Shown: piece by piece, positions 41,073 through 51,723 of the stretch
How the letters are laid out: each line of letters starts with the position of its first letter
How positions within the stretch are numbered: position 1 is the stretch's first letter
Assembly: GCF_039521745.1 (NCBI RefSeq)
Contig: NZ_BAAACT010000204.1
Length of the DNA stretch: 64,000 nucleotides
Direction: 5' to 3' (one strand)
Source of the DNA: Faecalicatena contorta
GTDB taxonomy: Bacteria > Bacillota > Clostridia > Lachnospirales > Lachnospiraceae
The notes under the pieces: generated by a model
Seen by the model: only the letters and a program-made list of their open reading frames with translations
Told to the model about the DNA's origin: nothing
Database searches by the model: none
Made by a program: the position numbers and the translations under genes

Positions 41073-44000
41073 TTATAGAAAATCGAACAGACTCATCTGT
41101 TTCCCACTGTCCGCATTTTTACGTTTGTCTGCCCGCTCCCGGCAGATTTCCTCCTCAGGCAGTTCCGCGAGAAATCCGGATTCTTCCTGGGAAGTTGTCA
41201 GTATCAGTTCGTCTTTCGCCCTTGTCATACCAACATAGAAAAGCCTGCGCTCCTCTTCTGTATCAACAGTATCGTCTTTTTCAAAAGGGATAAGCCCTTT
41301 TCTGACACCATAGATGAATGTTACAGGAAACTCCAGCCCTTTTGCCCCGTGAAGCGTCATAAGCGTGACCGCCTCGCCTGTATAGCGCTTGTCACCGCAG
41401 CGTTTTAAATCGCTCTCCACCCCCATGCTCAGCGCCTCCATAAATTCATCCATATTTTTATAGAACACCGTCATGCCCGCAAGTTTTTTCATGGAGCTGC
41501 TATCCTGCATCTGCATTTCTTCTATCCATTTCTCCAGGAACTTCTGAGTTCTGCTTTTTGCATAGAGGGGTCTGAACTTTTCTGCCATTGCCTGAAATAC
41601 GCCCTCTGCCACCACATTCATTTCCATATTCCATAACAGCCTCAGGGATATTTTCTTAGAAAATTCATCCGCCGGATTCGCCAGGCATTTGAAGAAGGAA
41701 ATGCTCCCTCTTACTTCATCCTCTGCCAGAAATGCTTCTCTTCCCGCTGTAACATATGGGATTCCTTCTTTTCTGAGGCATTTCTCCAACAGGTCAGCCT
41801 GCCGGTGTGTCCGGTAGAGCACGGCAATGTCACCGAATCCCCGTTCTTTACCGCTTCCGGCGCCGATCTCCTGGGCCTCCAGCATGCCGATTCCGCCTGT
41901 AAGCCTGTTGATCTCCTTTGCTGTAAATATGGCCTCTGCCATCTCGCTTGCTGCATTTACTACGCGTACCGGCATTTCTTCCTGCCTGTGGGGCAAAAGC
42001 CGTCTCTCCGGTCCCGGATTGTGTGAAATAACAGACGCAGCCGCATGAAGTACGGAAGGTGTACAGCGGTAGTTCCATGCAAGCCGGATCTCCTGCATAT
42101 CCGGATCATCCTCTTTCAGCTTTTCAAAACAACGCGCATCCGATCCGCGGAAACCATAGATGGACTGATCCGGATCCCCAATTACAAACAGCTCCCTTCC
42201 GCCTTTGCTCCAAGCCTGAATAAGCCGGTACTGTATGGGACTAATATCCTGAAATTCATCGACAAGCAGATAGGAAAACCCTTTTTCCCATCCATCCTGT
42301 GCGCCTCCCTGTTCCATCCGCTTTAATGTCTCCAGAAGCAGGTCGTCAAAATCCAACAGCTTCTGTTCCTGCAGAATCCTCTGGTATGCATCCACTCCTT
42401 CCTGCCAGTTCAGAGGCATATCCGTCTCCTCTTCATCCGCACCGTTTTGTACCAGCCTGGTCTGCATCTCTTCGGGGGACATTCCCGATTTGAGAAGGGA
42501 AACCACCCGGAGCAGTTCTTTTGGCTTCATCTTTAGCCCGGTTTCGTCCAATGCCCTTCCTGCCGCCTCCATTGAGGCCGCATCATCCGCCAGTGAAAAT
42601 TCGATCCCCTGTTTTTTCAGGAAATTCAGGCAGATCGCGTGGAAAGTCCCTACCTGCATTTTGTTCAGATTTCTGGTTCTGCCAATCGCCTTTTTGATTC
42701 TTTCCATCAGCTCCCCTGCCGCCTTATTTGTAAATGTAACCGCAGTAATTTCAGAAGGCTTTACCTTTCGCACCTCCAGCATATGTAAAATCCTTGCTAT
42801 CAGAGTCTTTGTTTTTCCGGTACCTGGCCCGGCAACCACGGCAATTGCGCTGCCCAGGGCACGAACTGCCTGTTCCTGTTCCGGGTTGAGCCCCGCCGAT
42901 TGGTTCTGGCTGTCCGCTTCCCCTACAGTTTTCTCACCGTCTGCCTTGCTCTCTGGTACAACATTTTCCGCCCCTGTTTCCGCTGCAGTCTCCTTGCCGT
43001 CACCGGACATCTGTGGCTTATCAGCCTGATTCCCCTCTTCGTTGATGCGTTTCTCTACCGTCTCTGCTGCCTGGATACAAAGGGCATCAAAGAAACTCAT
43101 TTGCCCATCCAAACGGTCGATCTCTTCCTGCGTAAATAATTGAATTGTCCCATACTCTCCGTCAAATCCCGGATTGCGCTCTACCTTTCCGTCTCTAAGC
43201 CTTCGGATTCCTTCCGCAATCAGATGACCCGATATTTTTTTCACTTCTTCCTCAGGGACCGTCCGCAGTATTTCGAACTCCGGTCCCAATGTACGCAGCA
43301 TATTCCGGTACTCCTTCTGTACTTTTGTACTCGCCGCGGAGTGCCCCAGGGACGCACCAATCACTTCCGGCAGAGGCACCAGGCTCTCAAAACCTTTCGC
43401 CTCAGTCCGAACGTAGCCTTCTTCCCGGTCAGCCAGTTGTTCAACCCGATGCGACACTCCGATTGTCAGCTTTCGGCCGCATACGGGGCAGACGCCCCCA
43501 TATTTTATCGTCTCCGCAGGCGTCAGGCAGATGCCGCATTTTCGGTGGCCGTCGTAATGGTATTTTCCTTCTTCGGGGAAAAACTCAATCGTTCCATGCA
43601 GGCCTTTTCCGGTCTGTATTGCCTCCCTGAGTTCTGTAAACGAAAGCCCGATATCCAGCAGATTGGCTTCACGGCCCAATTTAGCCGGGGAATGCGCATC
43701 TGAGTTGGAAATCAGCTGATACTGATCCAGCGCAGAAATCCGCCAGTTCATCGGCGGGTCAGAGGACAGGCCGGTCTCCATAGCATGGATATGTCCTGCT
43801 AAATCCCCAAAGCACTCCTCCACCGAATCGAATCCTGAGAAAGCACCGAAAAGGGAAAAATGAGGTGTCCAGATATGAGCGGGCACATAAATTGCACCGG
43901 GACACAACTCCAGCATAATTTCCAGCAGATCATGACAGTCCAGCCCCAGGATCGGCCGCCCGTCTGAATGGATATTTCCAATGATCTCCAGCTTTCTTGC

Positions 44001-44354
44001 CAGTATCTCCGCGTCCTCCAGGCCCGGCAGCAAAATCAGGCTGTGTACCTTCCGGACTCTGTCGTACTTCTTATAGATAGAACTGATTTCTCCTGTGATT
44101 ACAAACCTTGGGATCATCACATCCGCTACAGAGCCGTCTGATATGCGGTATTCTTCTTTCAAAGTATAAAGCCCTTCTTCCGCCGGCTGGAGCTTTTCCA
44201 GCATTTCTTCCCGCCAGGCCGGATGGGTAAAATCACCGGTTCCGACAATGTGGATTCCCTTTCGTCTCGCCCATAAGTCCAGGTTTTCCAGATTACAGTC
44301 CCTGCTGGTTGCACGGGAATAATGGGAATGGATATGCAAATCTGCTATGTACAT
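41073..44354 (-). CDS. PHP-domain / UvrD-type helicase fusion (YqxK-like N-terminus)
   Basis: 1093 residues. Residues 1 to about 400 form a PHP phosphoesterase of the TIGR00375 type: DLHIHSHYSRAT, GTGDFTHP, LGLDCHDLLE, SNSDAHSP. They include a zinc-ribbon-like CGICLTP...CPVCGRKL. After a Glu/Ala-rich linker comes a complete SF1 helicase: Walker A VVAGPGTGKTKTLIA, motif Ia VTFTNKAAGE, Walker B VDEFQDISPIQ, GDPDQSIYGFRG, YRTHRQADLL, LMTLHGAKGLEFPVTF and VGMTRAKDELIL. The C-terminus ends QMSLFDFL. It probably unwinds damaged DNA while the PHP part hydrolyses nucleotide or DNA phosphoesters; the combination is inference. Confidence 0.88.
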   Translation of the reverse strand: MYIADLHIHSHYSRATSRDCNLENLDLWARRKGIHIVGTGDFTHPAWREEMLEKLQPAEEGLYTLKEEYRISDGSVADVMIPRFVITGEISSIYKKYDRVRKVHSLILLPGLEDAEILARKLEIIGNIHSDGRPILGLDCHDLLEIMLELCPGAIYVPAHIWTPHFSLFGAFSGFDSVEECFGDLAGHIHAMETGLSSDPPMNWRISALDQYQLISNSDAHSPAKLGREANLLDIGLSFTELREAIQTGKGLHGTIEFFPEEGKYHYDGHRKCGICLTPAETIKYGGVCPVCGRKLTIGVSHRVEQLADREEGYVRTEAKGFESLVPLPEVIGASLGHSAASTKVQKEYRNMLRTLGPEFEILRTVPEEEVKKISGHLIAEGIRRLRDGKVERNPGFDGEYGTIQLFTQEEIDRLDGQMSFFDALCIQAAETVEKRINEEGNQADKPQMSGDGKETAAETGAENVVPESKADGEKTVGEADSQNQSAGLNPEQEQAVRALGSAIAVVAGPGTGKTKTLIARILHMLEVRKVKPSEITAVTFTNKAAGELMERIKKAIGRTRNLNKMQVGTFHAICLNFLKKQGIEFSLADDAASMEAAGRALDETGLKMKPKELLRVVSLLKSGMSPEEMQTRLVQNGADEEETDMPLNWQEGVDAYQRILQEQKLLDFDDLLLETLKRMEQGGAQDGWEKGFSYLLVDEFQDISPIQYRLIQAWSKGGRELFVIGDPDQSIYGFRGSDARCFEKLKEDDPDMQEIRLAWNYRCTPSVLHAAASVISHNPGPERRLLPHRQEEMPVRVVNAASEMAEAIFTAKEINRLTGGIGMLEAQEIGAGSGKERGFGDIAVLYRTHRQADLLEKCLRKEGIPYVTAGREAFLAEDEVRGSISFFKCLANPADEFSKKISLRLLWNMEMNVVAEGVFQAMAEKFRPLYAKSRTQKFLEKWIEEMQMQDSSSMKKLAGMTVFYKNMDEFMEALSMGVESDLKRCGDKRYTGEAVTLMTLHGAKGLEFPVTFIYGVRKGLIPFEKDDTVDTEEERRLFYVGMTRAKDELILTTSQEESGFLAELPEEEICRERADKRKNADSGKQMSLFDFL

Positions 44355-44379
44355 ATAAACACCTTCTCTTCTGAATACT

Positions 44380-45087
44380 TTATGAAATTACTTGTCCGCT
44401 TTTGTATCTTTGCCGTTCATTATAACATGTGATATCGTCGGAAATCCAGTCTATCGCATCCTGCCATGTATAGAATATGGTCCTGCCCTTCCTCCTCATC
44501 AGCTGAGAAAAATACGTGCTTATTATGGCCGCCTGGCCCCGGCTTCCGGGAGGGGGCATTACTGGTACTATTGGAAATCTGCTGAGGATGTCAGTGTAGC
44601 GCTTTTTCTGGTAAATCGGATTTCTGCTGGAGAGAAGTGATATTTCCCGGTATTTTTCCTGTCCGTTTTGGTCCGGATAATCGTATATTTCGAAAAATAG
44701 TTCCAGGGCTTTTTGTACTAATTCCGGGGAACGGTATACACCGAATGAACAGGATAAGACTTCTCTTGTATCTCTGCTTAGAAGAACACAGAGATAGATG
44801 TTTCCATCCATCTCTGTGTGATATTGTCCTATGCCAACACACAGCTTGTGCGGGGACGGGACCTTTACGCACCGCTGATTGCACGGCTGATTTGGTATTG
44901 GGACGCCCTCTGTTGTATATGGCCGCTTGTCTAGCTGCGGACTCTCGGCTGTTTGAATCTTCTTGGCGATCCGGAGCCATCCGGCCCCTTGCTGCAGCTC
45001 TGAATCATCCTTCCAGAGGAGAATGTCTTCAGGTATGTCTTCGTAATCTTCCAAGTGGAGTACGGGATTTAACTGCTCTAATCTCAT
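44380..45087 (-). CDS. degenerate IS3-type integrase-like protein, possibly domesticated
   Basis: 235 residues. From about residue 75 the pattern follows the retroviral-integrase core of IS3 transposases: GNIYLCVLLSRDTREVLSCSFG (seen in parts), ALELFFEI, ISLLSSRNPIY where HSDRGSQY is expected, MPPPGSRGQAAIISTYFSQL where NAxxESFF is expected, and the end TWQDAIDWISDDITCYNERQR. All three acidic catalytic positions are replaced, yet the frame is open from start to stop with no lesions. That suggests a retained, non-catalytic protein rather than a decaying transposase. The N-terminal 70 residues resemble nothing I know. Confidence 0.5.
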   Translation of the reverse strand: MRLEQLNPVLHLEDYEDIPEDILLWKDDSELQQGAGWLRIAKKIQTAESPQLDKRPYTTEGVPIPNQPCNQRCVKVPSPHKLCVGIGQYHTEMDGNIYLCVLLSRDTREVLSCSFGVYRSPELVQKALELFFEIYDYPDQNGQEKYREISLLSSRNPIYQKKRYTDILSRFPIVPVMPPPGSRGQAAIISTYFSQLMRRKGRTIFYTWQDAIDWISDDITCYNERQRYKSGQVIS

Positions 45088-45150
45088 ACTTTATCTCCTA
45101 ATTCTGGTGATTTTATGTTACGGTGAAAACAGGCGGGATCTGTTTCGCAG

Positions 45151-45615
45151 CTAAATTTTTTCATTTTCCAGGATATGTAATAGCAGGCCTTCGCATCCTT
45201 CTACTATATCGTCGTATGTTCTGTCGAAATTGCCTGTGTACCAGGGGTCGGCAATATCACGGGGATTGACGGTAAAGTCTAGAAGGCGGTGTACCTTGTG
45301 GTCTGGGTCGGATCCTATGATGCGGTGGATGTTACGGATATTGCGGTACTCCATGCCTATGATGTAGTCGTATGCTGCGTAATCCTTCTTTTGCATTTGA
45401 ACTGCATATTTGCCGGCTGTACTGATGCCTTGGGTCTTTAACTTTTGGACTGTACCGTAATGGACTGGGTTGCCTTCTTCCTCGCGGCTTGTGGCTGCTG
45501 AGGCTATGGAAAATGAATTGGCTAATCCTCTCTTTTGGACCATGTCGCGGAAAACAAATTCTGCCATGGGGGAACGGCAGATGTTGCCGTGGCAGATAAA
45601 TAGTATCTTAATCAT
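45151..45615 (-). CDS. low-molecular-weight protein-tyrosine phosphatase
   Basis: 154 residues. The P-loop CHGNICRS (residues 8-15) carries the nucleophile Cys and binding Arg, and the general acid Asp is in IADPWYTG near residue 120. The enzyme is complete. The sequence coding for its first residues is duplicated at 53446-53476, at the far end of the adjacent island, so its present start codon and ribosome site (GAAAGG before ATG 45615) seem to have been supplied by the inserted DNA. Confidence 0.92.
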   Translation of the reverse strand: MIKILFICHGNICRSPMAEFVFRDMVQKRGLANSFSIASAATSREEEGNPVHYGTVQKLKTQGISTAGKYAVQMQKKDYAAYDYIIGMEYRNIRNIHRIIGSDPDHKVHRLLDFTVNPRDIADPWYTGNFDRTYDDIVEGCEGLLLHILENEKI

Positions 45616-45760
45616 ATCTTTTATATCCTTTCATAAGCCTTCAAACCTTGATATTACTGGCTTTCTGGCGCTTTTTCATTTTTTATTTTTTTGCTCCAAA
45701 CTCACGCAAATCTATATAAATCTACGCAAATTCACGGGCAAATGGTGTAGTAAACGGATT
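45585..45760. mobile_element. left end of the defence island (attachment core and arm-type repeats)
   Basis: Three features recur at the other end in the same orientation but mirrored order. They are the core TGCCGTGGCAG..AATAGTAT at 45585-45606, a segment AAACC-TTGATATTACTGGCTTT at 45643-45665, and ATGGTGTAGTAAACG at 45742-45756. The core is inside the phosphatase gene; the other two lie on the island side, as integrase arm sites would. CGCAAAT repeats add to the picture. Confidence 0.6.
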
Positions 45761-45795
45761 AGTAAAACAGTAACTGATACACAAAATATATCATC

Positions 45796-48700
45796 TTACT
45801 CATATTCTCGAATCACTACATCTACTACCTCTTTTAATAAGTTTGGATTTTCCACTTGAAGTAATTTCTGTTCCAACGCAGTTCTATCTACAATCCATCT
45901 TTGCATATATGGTTGATTGCTAGGATACCGGTTTCCAAGACTGGTTCTATTTCCATAATAACATTCAAGTTTTCCTATCTGTGAACCATCTTCATCAAAC
46001 AATTTAACACCACCAGTATCAATTGATATATGCCATCCAAAAGCCAACAATGCTTCTTTGCTAAAACCACACATAATATTGCTTTGCTTAAAACTCTCTA
46101 TGCCATTATGATGCATAGTAATATTATAATGTGGGTCCTCATAGAAATCATCTCTTGTCTGCAATAATAATTTTGAATTTCTCTCATACGCACAAGCTGC
46201 ATATTCGGATTTCATACCAGGAATATTTAAATAAGTCAGCATAAAACCAAATATTTCTTGTTTATAAGTGTAATCAACAACAGCGCCTGCAAGTACTACA
46301 TTCTCATCTGGTACATTCATTTCCAATATTTCCCGAATTTGTAACAACTGTTTCTCTCTGCTGAATTCTGAAAATTTTTCAACATTACTGATTAGTATTC
46401 CTTTATTCTCAAACCAATATGATGGCGTAACTAACAATGTATATGGCTCTGATGCTGACAAAATAATACGTGCCAATTCATTCTCTACTCCATCCCATCT
46501 ACCAGATACCCAATCTTTATACAACACTCGGAAGAATGCAATATTTAATTTATCACAAACAGCTTTGCAATTTGATGAGGAACGATTTAGTTTAATAAGT
46601 TCTAGAATTTCTGGCAGTTGTTCCGCATAATCAGCTGTCCTTCTTTCAACATCATCCAAATTTATTTCCAGGCTTTTTTCAATTCTCTCCTTCATTTCTA
46701 TGACACAATCATATCCATTAATCCATGGGGTATCTCTTGTCGTTTTTATCAGCTTTTTTATTCCGCATTCTGGAATTATTGAAAAGAATTTTTTATCTTC
46801 CCTCAAGTATTTTTGAAACTGCCTTGGCCACAATGTTTCTAGCATAATATTTGAATATAGTGCAACATTGAAATCATCATCGTTACAGTGTTTTTGAACA
46901 ATCTCATAGAGCACAGATCTACTATTTTCATCGAAACACCACAACAACTCATATATCATCAGCAACCACTCTTTAGCTCGATAATGATAGCTATTCCAGT
47001 CCATCTCGATATTTTTCAGATACCTATTATCACATCTTAACATTGCAAACAATCCTGTCAATGCTGTCCGCGCGGCATCTGCATCCTCTGACAAAATCAA
47101 TAGCTTCATTATCTGATAAAACAACGTCTCTATTTTATCTGCATAGTCCCAGTTAATCAGATTATAATAATCATAGTCTTCCTCTATCTCCGGTTCTTGA
47201 AAATGTCCAGCTGCTGTCATCCAGCTTCTCTGCATTTTTATAATTTCATCCATTCCTTCTTTGCAATATTGTTCCTCCTGTTGATGCATCTTCCATCGAA
47301 CTAATTCCGGTAAATCTAATTCCAAATAATTGCTTTCCCGTTGTACTACATCATTCAGATAATCACAAATTGCCTGATCTGAAAGATCTGGTGTAGACTG
47401 CTCAACTAAATATTCTAAAATGCTATTATGCCTGATACTATAAGAATCCTTTCCAAATTCATATCTTAACAATTCTTTAAAAATTTCTTCAGGCATTTCA
47501 TGTCTGTCTATCAACTCCTGAATCATTTTTTTTAATTTGGTATTTTTTACAGTACTTTCATCGCCTGAAAGATATTTCTCAATCGTTTTAATTGAGGTTT
47601 CATTAATGGAAACTGAATTTTCAGCGTCACACCATCTATTCGGAATTATATATTTAACTGGATCTGAACTCAAATCGATGTATGCAGCTCCATATTCTCT
47701 AAGTCTATGATATATAGACCTAATTCCATTTTTTTCTGCGCATATTTCTAATGCTCTCTGAAGTGAATGAATAGTTGCATGATTATCTTCGTTTCGCCAA
47801 TCAAGAAGCCCTATGCCTATTGCCCATATAGAAAGTAGCTCTGATTCTCTTAATTTCGCATTTTTCAAATATCCAATCAAACCATCTACAAAATGAGATG
47901 GTTCCTTAAATCCCTGCGCAAGATAATGGTTGTTTTGTAAAATCTCTTTTATTTTCGAATAACCGCCACTGAATATGTCTGCAAATATTTTGCTATTTAA
48001 CGTATACTCAAGACGATTATCTCCTACTACTTCCATTTTATCCGAAATTTCTTTCACTGTTTCCGCATATTCATATATGAACTTATCATCATATTCAACA
48101 AGTGTATTATACCAGCTTAACAAATAATCTCCAGCGTACTCTTTATGAGATACATATCCAACAACTGACCATCGAGCTTTTTCCAATACATTGTTCATAT
48201 CAATTGTATTAATATCATATTTCTTTTTAGCGGTACAAAAATCCTGAATAATACGATTGCGCTCCCCTATGCTTTCATTCCAAACTTTTCCATCTTCTTC
48301 TAGCCATTCATTGAACCAGTCATGTATCCGCTTTTTATCATTTTGATAATAAAACATACCTGCATCCAATAATTGATTAACCGGATTTGTAGAAAATGCA
48401 GTCTCGCATATACCATCAACGGTATCTTTAAACATATCAGACTCATTTCTGGACAGTGCAATATATGTTTTAAGTATAAAGGGCCTTAATTTAATAGTTT
48501 CAAAGTCTCTATCATTTGGATTCCAGTGTTTTATAAATAATGCTGTCATGAGTTGCTTCATTTCCGCTACATTTTCGAAAAACTTCATACCTGCATGTTT
48601 TGCTGATAACCATTTTCCAATAAAACAAATATTATTAAAATACATCCCAAAATAAGAACGATTATAATGATTATGCTTTTCCATGAAAGTATCCGTTATG

Positions 48701-51675
48701 GATGACGCCAATTCACTTCTTGTTTTTGGTTGCAAATATGCTGCTACAATCACATAAATACTATAATATGTCATCAAATTTTCAATATTGTCATCTGGTA
48801 AATTGACATTTTCGATCTGATTCCATATTTCTTCTTTATAATCATTAGACCACTGTTGAGGATTCGCTACAATCTGCATAAATGTAGATACTAATTTCCC
48901 CATACTATTTCGAGACAACCTATCACGTAAAACATTATCTACATGTTTGATATCCTCATATCGATTTTGCTCGATTAACTTCTTTACACCTTCAACAAGC
49001 GGATCTATATATACCAATTCTAAAGTATCTAATGCACTCGAAAGTTCTTCGCCTGATAAAAATATAAAAATATTTTTCAAAACAGATTCTGTTAAATGAT
49101 ATGCAAATCCATTATTAATCTTTGCTAGCTCTCTCATCCCATACAAAATTGAAAATTCTCCTGAACGACACACACATTCAGCCAAATTATCTGCGATATT
49201 CTGGAATCCTGGAGAAAGGAATTCCTTGTCATCATCCTCAGATACCATGTGCGTGTATATTTGTTCAATGTCTATTTCAGAAAACCAATTTTTAAATAGG
49301 CTCTTGGCTCTATTTAATTCTCCCCCATCATACAGACGCTTTACTAAACTTATCACTGTATCCAGTATATCAAAATTCCATACAGATTCCGGCTGTACAT
49401 AACATTCATATGGGTGAATATTTATTGATGTCAAACTTTTTCTAAAATTCGATTCTTCAATTTCATAACTGCTTTTTTCAATTTGATCAATAGTCATATA
49501 TCCCAAAGCCAAACATCTCATATTCGTCCAATCAATCGGATTATGAGCAATTATACCTTTTAAAATATCTTTGGAGATTTCTCTAAGTTCACTTATTTCA
49601 ACACCATGAACATATGCTGAAATAATGTAATCTGCAGAATAGACCTTTGTAAATTCTTTTTCTCGCCCCGCCAGCTTTAGAAAGCGCAAAATATCGCTAT
49701 AATAAGCCAGACTCTTCTCTTTCAAGTTCAAGTAATAATCCGAAAGCCCAGTGTATACCTCCCTGACGTGTTCTATATCCTGTCCTATGATTCCAGATAA
49801 ATACACTCTGATATCATTATGCAATAACGTATAATTTTCACCCTTTGCAATCAGCAGCGGTCTTAGTGCCTTCAACACATTTTTCCATCCTGATACAGAA
49901 ATGTTTTCTTCCGGAAAAAATGCCTGCATTTTTACTGCATTAATAGGTTCATTAAAAAAAGCAAACACTCCCGCCATTTTATAATCCACAAACGGAATTT
50001 GCATATTTTTCTTTGCCGCATCCCATATGGATTTATAATACTCTTGAATGTTTCCACTTAATTTTCTATTTTTCAACTGTTCCTCGAGCTTCACCGGATC
50101 AGACTGCTGCATAGCTTCATGCACTGCAAAAATTGCTGCAAGCGTATTCCCCTGTGCATATTTTCCTATAAGATTTGATATCTGCTGTTTATAAACTGCA
50201 TTTTTCTCTGGCATTTTATCTTCTACAAGCGTTAAAATATCCGATACCTGTAATGGTGGTACAATTATTTCTTTTACATTCTTTAATTCTTCAAATAGCC
50301 ACAGCGGATAATTCTTATAGTCTTCCTTCGGCTGGCCTGCCAAAAGAATCTTCACATTGGACGGAATATATTCTGGATCTGGGAGCGTAGCTAAAAAAGT
50401 TTCTTCTAGAAAACCAGCTCTTGCTGCATGATCTATTCCATCTATTGCAATAATAAATGTTCTTTCATTATCTTCCGCATACCTAGATGCTATTTTAAAA
50501 AATTGCTCTTTCATTTCTTCCAGTGTCATTAATCCATTAACAACAGGAACATTATACTTTTGTAATTTGCCTTTTAAAAGTTTTCTAAGCTGATTAAAAA
50601 GTTCATTCCAGAAATTTTTCTTGTCAACACGTTTTGAAACATCCATAGGAAGATATTCCTTTGATGGATCTATAGGCTCATATGCATAATACCTGATATC
50701 AACTATACTATTTCTTTTTCCACTGATTTTACTTACGATATTTGTCTTTCCAGTACCTGGAATTCCTGATAAAAAAACAACTCTACTGTTCCCATCTAAC
50801 AGTTCTGTTTCCAGTTTATTTACCAAATCATTTCGACTTTGAAAAAATGGTTCTGACGGAATTAAATCATGGTTGTAACAAACTGTATCTTCGTCTACAG
50901 CAAGAGCTGCATAAACATCTTCTGCCGTAATGCATGGAGCTATTCTTATAGAAGTTGTCCAATTTCTTAATGCGTGATCAAGTTTCATCAATAAGGCTCT
51001 CGCCACATCTGGCTTCGCATTAAATGCCATCTGCAATTTTCTTAACAAATCTTCCTCTGTTTCAATCAGTCCCACTTGATTTGTTTCTATTTCAAGGCAA
51101 CGCAAAAATGATAGTTTATCCTCATCCTTTTCAATATACTTCAACTGTGATTTCCATTCATTCCATGCTGATTCGTATTCTGGAAATGCTATCTCATTAA
51201 ATGTTTTTACACCTATAATTTGCTCTTTTAGTTCCTCCCAGAATGTCTTTAATGCCGGACGCCTAACACTTCTGCCCTGCCCAGCAGAAGATACTATATT
51301 TCCTGCTTTCCTGTTTGTAAATAAACAGACTCTTGTTCTTTGATACTTATCCTTTTCATCAATCCAGGATTTCGCAAGTTCTCCCAGAAGTGAATATTTG
51401 TTTTTCTCATCTTTTTTTGAATTATCAATCGCAACAAGATTTCCAAATGTCAATGTATCATCAGCTCTTGTATGCTTTACCTGAATAAACAATTTTTCTC
51501 CATCCTCGTATGTTACCACCACATCATCCAGGCCTAGTCCTATGTCAGCTTGTAACTCTACGCATTTTATGTTGTTATCCGGATTAAGCATATCTATGAT
51601 ATACTGCTGTCCTACAGACCATTCATACCAATATGGATCTCCCATTCCAGGCTTCGTTTTCTTGGAATAATTCAT
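45796..51675 (-). CDS. giant nuclease-STAND NTPase, Avs-like antiphage protein
   Basis: 1959 residues. Residues 1-130 look like a Cap4/DUF4297-type PD-(D/E)xK nuclease: WYEW at 16-19, LDDVVV at 49-54 and the QVK triad at 65-67 followed by HTR. An ATPase core follows with Walker A GIPGTGKT (304-311) and Walker B TFIIAIDGIDHAAR (about 407-420), and winged-helix-like parts to about residue 650. The remaining 1300 residues are helical, repeat-like and without known motifs, suitable as a sensor. This is the layout of Avs/STAND phage sensors that activate a nuclease on recognising a viral protein. It follows abiEii after 48 bases on the same strand, and AGGAAATG gives the start. The coding sequence is visibly A+T-rich compared with flanking core genes. 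Function is inferred from architecture only. Confidence 0.78.
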   Translation of the reverse strand: MNYSKKTKPGMGDPYWYEWSVGQQYIIDMLNPDNNIKCVELQADIGLGLDDVVVTYEDGEKLFIQVKHTRADDTLTFGNLVAIDNSKKDEKNKYSLLGELAKSWIDEKDKYQRTRVCLFTNRKAGNIVSSAGQGRSVRRPALKTFWEELKEQIIGVKTFNEIAFPEYESAWNEWKSQLKYIEKDEDKLSFLRCLEIETNQVGLIETEEDLLRKLQMAFNAKPDVARALLMKLDHALRNWTTSIRIAPCITAEDVYAALAVDEDTVCYNHDLIPSEPFFQSRNDLVNKLETELLDGNSRVVFLSGIPGTGKTNIVSKISGKRNSIVDIRYYAYEPIDPSKEYLPMDVSKRVDKKNFWNELFNQLRKLLKGKLQKYNVPVVNGLMTLEEMKEQFFKIASRYAEDNERTFIIAIDGIDHAARAGFLEETFLATLPDPEYIPSNVKILLAGQPKEDYKNYPLWLFEELKNVKEIIVPPLQVSDILTLVEDKMPEKNAVYKQQISNLIGKYAQGNTLAAIFAVHEAMQQSDPVKLEEQLKNRKLSGNIQEYYKSIWDAAKKNMQIPFVDYKMAGVFAFFNEPINAVKMQAFFPEENISVSGWKNVLKALRPLLIAKGENYTLLHNDIRVYLSGIIGQDIEHVREVYTGLSDYYLNLKEKSLAYYSDILRFLKLAGREKEFTKVYSADYIISAYVHGVEISELREISKDILKGIIAHNPIDWTNMRCLALGYMTIDQIEKSSYEIEESNFRKSLTSINIHPYECYVQPESVWNFDILDTVISLVKRLYDGGELNRAKSLFKNWFSEIDIEQIYTHMVSEDDDKEFLSPGFQNIADNLAECVCRSGEFSILYGMRELAKINNGFAYHLTESVLKNIFIFLSGEELSSALDTLELVYIDPLVEGVKKLIEQNRYEDIKHVDNVLRDRLSRNSMGKLVSTFMQIVANPQQWSNDYKEEIWNQIENVNLPDDNIENLMTYYSIYVIVAAYLQPKTRSELASSITDTFMEKHNHYNRSYFGMYFNNICFIGKWLSAKHAGMKFFENVAEMKQLMTALFIKHWNPNDRDFETIKLRPFILKTYIALSRNESDMFKDTVDGICETAFSTNPVNQLLDAGMFYYQNDKKRIHDWFNEWLEEDGKVWNESIGERNRIIQDFCTAKKKYDINTIDMNNVLEKARWSVVGYVSHKEYAGDYLLSWYNTLVEYDDKFIYEYAETVKEISDKMEVVGDNRLEYTLNSKIFADIFSGGYSKIKEILQNNHYLAQGFKEPSHFVDGLIGYLKNAKLRESELLSIWAIGIGLLDWRNEDNHATIHSLQRALEICAEKNGIRSIYHRLREYGAAYIDLSSDPVKYIIPNRWCDAENSVSINETSIKTIEKYLSGDESTVKNTKLKKMIQELIDRHEMPEEIFKELLRYEFGKDSYSIRHNSILEYLVEQSTPDLSDQAICDYLNDVVQRESNYLELDLPELVRWKMHQQEEQYCKEGMDEIIKMQRSWMTAAGHFQEPEIEEDYDYYNLINWDYADKIETLFYQIMKLLILSEDADAARTALTGLFAMLRCDNRYLKNIEMDWNSYHYRAKEWLLMIYELLWCFDENSRSVLYEIVQKHCNDDDFNVALYSNIMLETLWPRQFQKYLREDKKFFSIIPECGIKKLIKTTRDTPWINGYDCVIEMKERIEKSLEINLDDVERRTADYAEQLPEILELIKLNRSSSNCKAVCDKLNIAFFRVLYKDWVSGRWDGVENELARIILSASEPYTLLVTPSYWFENKGILISNVEKFSEFSREKQLLQIREILEMNVPDENVVLAGAVVDYTYKQEIFGFMLTYLNIPGMKSEYAACAYERNSKLLLQTRDDFYEDPHYNITMHHNGIESFKQSNIMCGFSKEALLAFGWHISIDTGGVKLFDEDGSQIGKLECYYGNRTSLGNRYPSNQPYMQRWIVDRTALEQKLLQVENPNLLKEVVDVVIREYE

Positions 51676-51723
51676 TTCCTAATTCCCCTTTATAAAAAGA
51701 ATCCTTTTAAACAATAAAACAAT

